From NCBI GenBank assembly GCA_001579985.1, contig LRSR01009107.1:1-39068 (forward strand): a stretch of 39,068 nucleotides of DNA, read 5' to 3'. The DNA comes from Hypsibius dujardini (taxonomy: Eukaryota; Tardigrada; Eutardigrada; Parachela; Hypsibiidae). Within the stretch, counting starts at the first letter, position 1, and every line of letters starts with the position of its first letter. Made by a program: the position numbers and the translations under genes. A model generated the notes under the pieces. The model was not told the origin of the DNA and made no database searches. It saw nothing but the letters and a program-made list of their open reading frames with translations. Of the stretch, positions 27,918-39,068 are shown in pieces.

Positions 27918-29090
27918 GCCTGCCTGCCTGACTGTCTCTCTGTCTGTCTGTCTGTCTAACGATCCGAATGCCTGTTGACCGAACGAATCTTACCACAGCC
28001 ATATTCGTCGGTGCCGCCTTCCGGACAGTCTCGGATGGTGTCACACACTTTGGACCTGCATTCAACAGATGCGACTACTATTCCCCATATCTCCATTAAA
28101 TTAGCTCAATGAGGTTGTGCGAATGTCTCACCGTGCAATGCAGGTACTCCCATCTGCGCAGCGGACATCCTCGATACTGGTGCATTGGGCGAAGTCCTTC
28201 GGAGCGCTGGGTTGCTGTGGCAGAGCGTCTTGTTGTTGGACACTGCCGACTCCATCTAGCGCCCTTTGGGACGGCGTAAGCGTTCCATTCACAACACCGC
28301 CTAAAATGATCCAGTTGCACAAACTTTATTCACACACTCAGTAAATAAGAAAGAAATAATTTGCACATATGTGCAATAATATAAAATGGGGTGGTCGGAG
28401 TTTGAGCCAGTTTCGGCCAATTTGTGCACACGTGGCAAACACTTCAGGCCGACCGAATTAAAGCCAAATTTTCACCAGCGCCCAGCAGAGTGGGGTGGTC
28501 GGAGTTTGAGCCAATGCATGCAGCTCTTTCTCACATCGCTTGATTCATCGATTTAACATGAGATCGCCAGAATAATTCAAAGTCAATCAATCAATCGACT
28601 GCGTGGTCAGTTGTGGTAAAAAAACAGCTGCACGCATTGGCCAAAATGGCTCAAACTCCGACCACCCCATTTAAAGCGGTCCCTCACCGGGTACTGTGGT
28701 CAAGCATTTCGCTTTCCACGTGCAGACCTGCAGGTCGTGATCGAAACGCAGACCGGGTGGACATGTGAAGTGGTAGGTTTTCCCGTTGAAACAGCTGTAA
28801 AATGCGGCGCATTCACTCTGAAAATGTAAAATAAAATGTAAAAAAAAAAAATTAAAATTTTTTTTTTTTTTTTTTTTAACAAAAACTGAGTATCTTTCGA
28901 TTCAGTTCACAATTGTCGGGAATAAGAAGCCGAGACTGACTGGATCAGCGTAAATCCCGTTCCGTTGAGTGACGCAGAAGATGACGTCATGGGAAGTTCT
29001 GAAGGTGGTCGCCTGACTTATTGGTGAAAGAAATGGAAGCACTCCGATGAAGAGAAAGAGAAAACGACGCAATGGATGCAACATTTTCAT
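25794..29090 (-). CDS. Chitin deacetylase-like protein (Serp/Verm type), active site lost, 9 exons
   Basis: Exons on the minus strand are 29090-28941, 28817-28688, 28300-28132, 28055-27994, 27822-27698, 27639-27443, 27349-27142, 26582-26350 and 26217-25794 (565 aa, phases consistent). Order: signal peptide (about 1-27), CBM14 chitin-binding domain (Cys 39, 53, 59, 69, 82, 88), LDLa (Cys 133-170), then a CE4 domain recognisable by LPGCFCSLDGLQIPNGL, ATFFASHEYSDYSQIEKLH and LGGNTQFAAMQDFGYEWD. This is the layout of insect CDA1/CDA2 (Serpentine/Vermiform), extracellular proteins that modify cuticular or tracheal chitin. Metal and catalytic positions are altered: TFDD is AFPG (217-220), HxxxH is S275..R279, the Arg of RAPxL is Gln322, and the late His is Asp439. 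It should be catalytically inactive; chitin binding may remain. Confidence 0.93.
26598..27075. mobile_element. Family C element, copy 1 (chitin deacetylase-like intron 7)
   Basis: CAGTAAGCGACAGAATTCAG at the left, TTAAATTCTATCGCTTACTG at the right, with GGACAAAAGGGGCGG / CCGCCCCTTTTGCTC inside. The centre is about four tandem units of an 84-bp palindrome (AATCAATCAACCAATCAACT .. TTGATTGGTTGATTG). It ends 15 bp from the exon 8 acceptor. Confidence 0.92.
27368..27437. mobile_element. Family C end fragment (chitin deacetylase-like intron 6)
   Basis: AGTAAGCGACAGAATTTAAT through CAAAAGGGGCGGGGCAGGGG corresponds to one complete family C end. It occupies about 70 of the 93 bp of intron 6. Confidence 0.9.
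27841..27958. repeat. (TGTC)n microsatellite (chitin deacetylase-like intron 4)
   Basis: TCTG units with CCTG variants fill most of the 171-bp intron 4. Confidence 0.97.
28386..28672. mobile_element. Inverted-repeat element family E, copy 2, with a nested family B fragment
   Basis: GGGGTGGTCGGAGTTTGAGCC at 28,389 and again at 28,493; the right end is GGCTCAAACTCCGACCACCCC. TGCACACGTGGCAAACACTT near 28,422 is a family B end. It lies in intron 2 of the chitin deacetylase-like gene. Confidence 0.8.
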
Positions 29091-29605
29091 GTCGGTGCAG
29101 GCATTCAACTTGGAGAACGCGTCCAGCCAGCAAGTCACACGTAATTCAGGATTCAAATCAACAAATCAATCAATCTGTCGCACGATGAATTCACAAAGAG
29201 AAGTCAGATGTGTCGGTTCATAACTTTCTCGCGAGATGGGAGACAATAATGTTTGTGAAGACTGCTTGAATGTCAGTGTTATGTCACTTGCCAGTTCATA
29301 TGCAAACAGATCCACTCGATCCTCAGCCTCTCTCATGACTCTTTCTGAAGTTGCTGCCGGCAACTATGGCTGCATGGACCGCACGCTTGTTTACCGCTTT
29401 ATGCCAATGCACGGCGGTCTATAACTCGTAATGGATATTCAAGGTCCCTGGCCTCACAAATTATTACTCTCCGCTTACATGCAGATGCAAGTGAGGAACT
29501 TCAGCGCCAGTTGGGATCCACCCAGACTCACACTGAATTGACCGCATGAAATGCTGCACTCTATACGAAGACCATCATGCACACAAATACATACGCTACT
29601 TATAC
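29091..29605. other. 5' flank of the chitin deacetylase-like gene
   Basis: No gene recognised. A short CAATCAATC lies near 29,165. Confidence 0.45.
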
Positions 29606-29687
29606 GGGTGTTAGACAGACAGACAGACAGGCACACAGGCAGACAGACAGACAGACAGAAAGACAGGCAGGCAGACAGACAGGCAGC

Positions 29688-29724
<37 letters not shown>

Positions 29725-29742
29725 GGCAGGCAGGCAGGCAGA
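29606..29742. repeat. (CAGA)n microsatellite
   Basis: ACAGACAGACAGACAGGCAC-type units, the reverse complement of the TGTC tracts elsewhere. Confidence 0.97.
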
Positions 29743-29945
29743 CGAACCAATCTTGTCTGGCCTTTTGTTTTGATCAGACATTTTTGTAATTAATTCACGT
29801 TTGAGATAAAGATCACAGACAAAACTTGTCAAGCCGCTCTAATTAAAAGTCTCATGCGAAATTAAACAAATTATCACAGTTTGCAAAAAGTGAAGGCGAC
29901 TGAAGGAGTGAATATATCCAAAAGTTTGGATGGGTCGTTAAACGG

Positions 29946-34439
<4,494 letters not shown>

Positions 34440-34455
34440 CCAAAAACGCCGGACT

Positions 34456-34598
34456 CAATGAGAAGACGCCGGGTTCCACGAGAAGACGCCGGGTTCTACG
34501 AGAAGGCGCCGGGTTCTACGAGAAGACGCCGGGTTCTACGAGAAGGCGCCGGGTTCTACGAGAAGGCGCCGGGTTCTACGAGAAGATGCCGGGGTGCA
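34456..34598. repeat. 20-bp minisatellite upstream of SLC36
   Basis: About seven units of AAGACGCCGGGTTCTACGAG (G/A variants) start 16 bp beyond the SLC36 ATG, probably in its 5' UTR or promoter. Confidence 0.95.
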
Positions 34599-34921
34599 GC
34601 TCTCGGAATTGTGGAGGAGGCAAATTTTTCGAGGGTTGTCGAGTAATGCAAGTGGTGAACGAACCCTGCAAACATAGTCAGCTGTCTGTCAGTTCTAATC
34701 TGTTTTAATGAGATAAAGACTTCACACCGGAATACAACGCAGACTGTTATGGTGTCTCATCGTGTATATCCGCCGATGATAAACAGGTCGTTGGGTCAAC
34801 GGTTACAGTACGAGAGGTGAGGTTTCCGTATGAATTCACACAACAACTCGCAGCGAAAGGAATTGACTACTGTGTCGGATAAGGGTTCGAACGAGCAAGT
34901 TATATGCATCTAATCGATGTG
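34599..34921. other. Intergenic stretch, no recognised feature
   Basis: No gene or repeat recognised between the minisatellite and the family C element. Confidence 0.5.
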
Positions 34922-35198
34922 CAGTAAGCGACAGAATTTAATCTAATGGAGGGTCCCGGAAATGGGCAAAAGGGGCGGGACAGGGGTAATACTTGAACAA
35001 TCAACCAATCAACCAGCGAAACTACGGAGCAATCGGAGTCAACCAATCAACCAATCAACGACAATCAACCAATCAACTTTGCTCCGATCGCTCAAGAGCT
35101 CCGCTGGTTGATTGGTTGATTGTTCAAGTATTACCCCTGCCCCGCCCCTTTTGCCCATTTCCGGGGCCCTCCGTTAGATTAAATTCTATCGCTTACTG
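34922..35198. mobile_element. Family C element, copy 3 (intergenic)
   Basis: CAGTAAGCGACAGAATTTAA and TTAAATTCTATCGCTTACTG ends, with GGGCAAAAGGGGCGGGACAG / CCCCGCCCCTTTTGCCC. This is the shortest full copy (277 bp). Confidence 0.95.
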
Positions 35199-35600
35199 TA
35201 GAGCTTTGATTGATGTATTGAGATTTTTAATTTCTTCGGGTTTTTTTTGCGCGACATTTTCAGATAGGCTTCTCAATGTGAAATTCATCGTCTTGCCCCT
35301 TTCCCATGCAAAATTTAATTTGGAATCGATTCACATCAGCCAAATGTTTTTTAGGGCTCAGGGGGCGGAGCTACGGGCCAGTCTTCGAAAAAGTACGCTT
35401 GCAGTCCCAATCCCTTTCGAAAAGTCCACCTAAGTCCGCCTCATGAGCTAAATTCTTGAAGAGGCTGATAGGCTGACTGATGTTCTTAATATATCACCAC
35501 CGCAGAAATGGAAGAAATGTGATTTGTCCATGGACTGATCAGCTGTTGACCTTTCCGAATCGCCTGGGCGATGGTCGACTGTAGCGCTCCCTACAGGTGC
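35199..35600. other. Intergenic stretch with a partial family G relative
   Basis: Contains AATTTGGAATCGATTCACAT near 35,318 and CAGGGGGCGGAGCTACG near 35,361. No gene recognised. Confidence 0.5.
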
Positions 35601-35603
35601 GAC

Positions 35604-35985
35604 CATGCTCGGCCAGCCACACCCCCCTCGTGACGTCAGCGTCACTGCAGCGCCGCCCATAGGCTGCGACCACGCTCGGCCAGCCACACCCCCCTCGTGA
35701 CGTCAGCGCCACTGCAGCGCCGCCCACAGGCTGGGACCACGCTCGGCCAGCCACACCCCCCTCGTGACGTCAGCGTCATTGCAGCGCCGCCCACAGGCTG
35801 GGACCACGCTCGGCCAGCCACACCCCCCTCGTGACGTCAGCGTTACTGCAGCGCCGCCCACAGGCTGCGACCACGCTCGGCCAGCCGCACCTCGTTGTGA
35901 CGTCAGCGTCACTGCAGCGCCGCCCATAGGCTGCGACCACGCTCGGCCAGCCACACCCCCTCGTGACGTCAACGCCACTCATCAG
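35604..35985. repeat. 67-bp satellite with six CRE palindromes
   Basis: About five to six units of CCACGCTCGGCCAGCCACAC + CCCCCTCGTGACGTCAGCGT + CACTGCAGCGCCGCCCATAG + GCTGCGA. Each holds the octamer TGACGTCA, at 35,631, 35,698, 35,765, 35,832, 35,898 and 35,964 (spacing 67, 67, 67, 66, 66). It lies 317-671 bp upstream of the ornithine carrier start codon. TGACGTCA is the consensus CREB/ATF site; any regulatory role here is inference. Confidence 0.95.
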
Positions 35986-36301
35986 CTGATTCCATTTCCA
36001 AATCTAGAAAGAGAGAGAGCCGCAGCTTCTGTGATAAAAATCTTTCCAACTCAACGAGCCTTCTTCTGTGTCTCACATGAACCCTTTCTCTATTTTTTTT
36101 CTTACATAACTTACAAAACCGATTTTTTTATTGTTGCAAGTGTGTATTTCAAAGTTTGGAGCTGTTTCAAAATTTACGTATAATAATTAATAAACTGACA
36201 CTTTAACTTTGCTTCTTTTGCCGCGGGACGGTTCTTGAATTTGAAAGCTCCGAAATCTCCATCCTTCCCTGCATCACGTAACCCAGACCCTCCCTGGAGC
36301 A
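35986..36301. other. Proximal 5' flank of the ornithine carrier gene
   Basis: No repeat recognised; presumed promoter and 5' UTR. No clear TATA box at a usual distance. Confidence 0.4.
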
Positions 36302-38189
36302 ATGCATGGCTCATCGGGGAAAGCTGCGGTGGTGGTGGATCCGACGAAGCCGCTCGTCGGTGTGCATCGTTACCGGGAACCCATCGTGGCAGGGGTTAAT
36401 CTCTTTGCAGGCGCTGTGGGTGAGTGAATAATTCCCCTTGCACACCTGTAAGAGCTGTAAATGTCTGAAAGAAATTCAGTCAAAATTCGAATTGAAAATC
36501 GGTAAGTAGAGAGCAGTTTTCCTTGCCCAACGGAAATGTGGAGGAATTATTTTTTATCGTGATTGATCCACTCAACTCATCAATCAATCAAGCATAGCAG
36601 CAGTGAATTTAACAGTTTTGCTATTCAATAAACTGATCAATCAACCGCAGACCCGCGGCTACGGCAGGGGTTAATCTCTTTGCAGGCGCTGTGGGTGAGT
36701 GAATAATTCCACTTGCACACCTGTAAGAGCTGTAAATGTTCGAAAGAAATTTAGTTGAAATTCGAATTGAAAATCGGTAAGTAGAGAGCAGTTTTCCTTG
36801 CCCAACGGAAATGTGGAGGAATTATTTTTTATCGTGATTGATCCACTCAACTCATCAATCAATCGAGCATAGCAATAGTGAATTCAGCAGTTTTGCTATT
36901 CATTAAACTGATCAATCAATCGCAGACGCGCGGCTACGCCTGTTTCTTATCGATTCAACAATCAATCGCCTGTTCTCATGTTGATAGGCGGCGGATTTTC
37001 CGTGCTGCTGTGCCAACCCTTGGATACTATAAAGGTACGTCAGAACGGCAATTTGCTTGTTTTTATTAAGTGATTTGAGGGTTTTTTGGTTCGGTTGCTT
37101 TGTATTACGGTTATCTTTATTTTATGCACAGGTCAAAATGCAGACCTATCCGGAGCTCTACTCGAATCTCTTCGACTGCGGCGTGAAGACGTGGAAACGA
37201 CAGGGCATTGTGGGGCTGTACGCTGGGACAGTGCCTTCCCTGGCGGCCAATGTGCTGGAGAACGCGTCGCTATTCATGTTCTACGGCATGTGCCAGACTG
37301 TGGTTCAGGTACAGTCATTCCTGTGGTTGATTGACTTGATTGGATGGGTGGTCACTGGTCGTTCCTCTGGTTGATTGACTTGATTGGATGGATGGTGCAG
37401 TCAGTCCTCTGGTTGATTGACTTGATTGGATGGGTTGTACGGTCAGTCCTGTGGTTGATTGACTTGATTGGATGGATGGTGCAGTCAGTCCTCTGGTTGA
37501 TTGACTTGATTGGATGGATGGTACGGTCAGTCCTCTGGTTGATTGACTTGATTGGATGGACGGTCACTGGTCAGTCCTCTGGTTGATTGACTTGATTGGA
37601 TGGACAGTCACTGGTCATTCTAACGTCGTATCAGGCGCTTGATTGATGGATTGAGCGGTATTGTTCTCTAGTTGATTGTTTCACTGAAAGATGGAGTCGC
37701 TGAAATAAATCCGTAAATATTTAGCATTTAAAATTAGATTTGAGATGAAGTGTGGAGGTAATTTTTTTGATTTTGGATGTTTGTTTTACTTCAAGCACGT
37801 TTTTGAAACATCACTCCCGAAATGATAGTTTGTGCATTTGTGCGGAATAACTTTTGCTTCTTATTTAAAAAGTTAAATACTAATAATTGATTGGGCACGT
37901 TTTTTTCATTACAGGCTGTGGTGAGCAAACCACGAGTGGAAGATTTGACGACCTTCCAAAATGCGTGCGCCGGTGGGGCCGCTGCCTTTTTTACGAGTTT
38001 CTTCCTCTGCCCAACGGAATTGTAAGGTTAGCCTTGTCGGAAAGTATGATGCCTGTTTTGTACAATATTTGCTTTGCTGCCTATGTTCCAGGATAAAGTG
38101 CCAGCTTCAAGCAATGGACGAAGGTCGCCAAATAAGAATGGCGGCGAATCCAACTGCAGCAACGGAAGCAAAAATGTTCGTCAGTGGGC

Positions 38190-38254
<65 letters not shown>

Positions 38255-38872
38255 GTGTCTGTCTATGTCTGTATGTCTGTCTATGTCTGTGTCTGCCTGT
38301 GTGTCTGTCTGTCTATGTGTTTGTCTGTCTGTCTGGCTGGCTGGCTGTCTGTCTGTGTGCCTGTTTGTCTGTCTGACTGGCTGATTTGCTGTCTGCTATA
38401 TGTTTCTTTGTCTGCCGAGGATGCTAAAGTGTTTGTGTTTTGGCAGAGGTTCTGCGAAGCTGATAAGGAACATTTTGAAGCAGGAAGGCCTCTTGGGCAT
38501 GTTCCGCGGCCTCAGCAGCACATTGATCCGGGAGATGCCGGGTTACTTCTTCTTCTTCGGCGGATACGACTTTGCGCGACGAGTCCTGACTAAACCGGGC
38601 CAGTCGAAGGATGACATTGGATCGGTGAAGACGGTCTTGTGCGGTGGATTCGCTGGTGTGACCTGTTGGGCAGGTTCGTCGAACAACGAACGAGGGACTA
38701 CCGAAATCAATCCAAACCAATTGATGGAGAGCGGGGGAGAAACCTGATGTGTATGCTATCCTATTGTTCGTTTCAGCTGTCTTTCCGGCTGACGTGGTGA
38801 AGAGTCGCATACAGACTGGGAAGTCAACGGCCGGATTTTGGAAGTGCCTTACGACGATTGCGCGGACAGAAG
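36302..38872 (+). CDS. SLC25A15-like: Mitochondrial ornithine carrier (SLC25A15 type), 7 exons seen, 3' end missing
   Basis: Mitochondrial carrier that exchanges ornithine, citrulline and basic amino acids across the inner membrane. Exons are 36302-36419, 36988-37034, 37132-37308, 37915-38021, 38092-38175, 38447-38673 and 38777-38872 (285 aa so far, phases fit). All three carrier signatures are present: PLDTIK (50-55), PTELIK (147-152) and PADVVK (257-262). [20 protein letters not shown] and [20 protein letters not shown] match ornithine carriers closely, including the Arg equivalent to human ORC1 Arg179 (here 206). The last half-repeat lies beyond the window. Exons 5 and 6 both end at the unusual donor GTTCGT. 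Intron 1 contains a tandem duplication that copies the end of exon 1; intron 3 has a minisatellite and intron 5 a TGTC tract. Confidence 0.93.
36392..36930. repeat. Tandem duplication, about 273 bp x2, spanning the exon 1/intron 1 junction
   Basis: GGCAGGGGTTAATCTCTTTG + CAGGCGCTGTGGGTGAGTGA and about 240 bp of following intron recur from about 36,664. The second copy carries a spare 30-bp exon end ([10 protein letters not shown]) with a perfect donor. Confidence 0.93.
37318..37618. repeat. Minisatellite, about 42-48-bp unit (ornithine carrier intron 3)
   Basis: Six to seven units of CCTCTGGTTGATTGACTTGA + TTGGATGGATGGTGCAGTCAG with length variants. Confidence 0.95.
38189..38395. repeat. (TGTC)n microsatellite (ornithine carrier intron 5)
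   Basis: Begins 13 bp after the exon 5 donor. TGTC with CTATG, GGCTG and CCTG variants. Confidence 0.97.
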
Positions 38873-39028
38873 GTGCGACCAGTGGAAAGGGAAACATGTC
38901 GACAGACATCTAGGCAGACATACAATCAGGGACACAGAGGGACGTATGGACATTATGAGCGGTCGCCAGATAGATAACCAGGTTGACAGACACACAGCTA
39001 AATTGACCGTTGAACAGAGAGTCAACCA

Positions 39029-39031
39029 GGC

Positions 39032-39068
<37 letters not shown>
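39029..39068. repeat. (CAGA)n microsatellite at the right edge
   Basis: GCAGACAGACAGACAGACAG continues to the end of the window. Confidence 0.97.

Noticed and set aside
34458-34646. Arg/Gly-rich plus-strand peptide
   Set aside because: Translation of the 20-bp minisatellite.
35448-35982. Gly/Ala/Trp-rich frames over the 67-bp satellite
   Set aside because: Several overlapping frames are open because of the repeat. No gene signal; the TGACGTCA array is the better explanation.

Overview
The window is nuclear DNA of an animal, most likely an ecdysozoan (panarthropod-like). Every recognisable gene is split by spliceosomal introns with GT..AG ends, most of them 58-130 bp once inserted elements are discounted. 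A Serpentine/Vermiform-type chitin deacetylase-like gene (CBM14 + LDLa + CE4) points to a cuticle-bearing animal. I cannot name the species. The DNA is full of simple repeats, minisatellites and short palindromic non-autonomous transposons (MITE-like), and (AATC)n or (CAAT)n tracts sit inside many unrelated elements.

Layout. (1) 1-1,350: TGTC microsatellite, a possible first exon of an unidentified membrane protein on the minus strand that runs off the left edge, and a 21-bp minisatellite. (2) 1,614-2,847 (-): a typical 2-Cys peroxiredoxin in 3 exons. (3) 3,340-5,000: repeats and a large inverted-repeat element. (4) 5,133-6,726 (+): AP-2 sigma (AP2S1), 4 exons, the first holding only the start codon. 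(5) 7,847-10,722 (-): a diverged tandem peroxiredoxin paralogue whose third exon runs from peroxiredoxin sequence into an acidic linker and four C2H2-like fingers. A third, broken copy of the 5' end lies at 11,143-11,320. (6) 12,777-20,272 (+): Phox2 paired-like homeobox gene, 6 exons. (7) 22,537-24,027 (-): a small secreted cysteine-rich protein that I do not recognise. (8) 25,794-29,090 (-): the chitin deacetylase-like gene, 9 exons, with the catalytic and metal-binding residues replaced. (9) 29,946-34,439 (-): SLC36/PAT amino acid transporter, 11 exons. (10) 36,302-38,872 and beyond (+): mitochondrial ornithine carrier (SLC25A15 type), 7 exons seen, 3' end outside the window.

Exon structures were read by hand from reading frame, splice signals and family alignment. 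Phases agree at every join in all the genes listed. The genes are functionally unrelated and do not form a cluster or operon. The only clear gene-to-gene relationship is the tandem peroxiredoxin duplication.

The most notable points are the peroxiredoxin/zinc-finger fusion, the catalytically dead chitin deacetylase, several MITE families whose ends lie within about 20 nt of splice sites in otherwise short introns, an orphan secreted cysteine-rich gene, and a 67-bp satellite carrying six TGACGTCA (CRE) palindromes between the divergent SLC36 and SLC25 genes.
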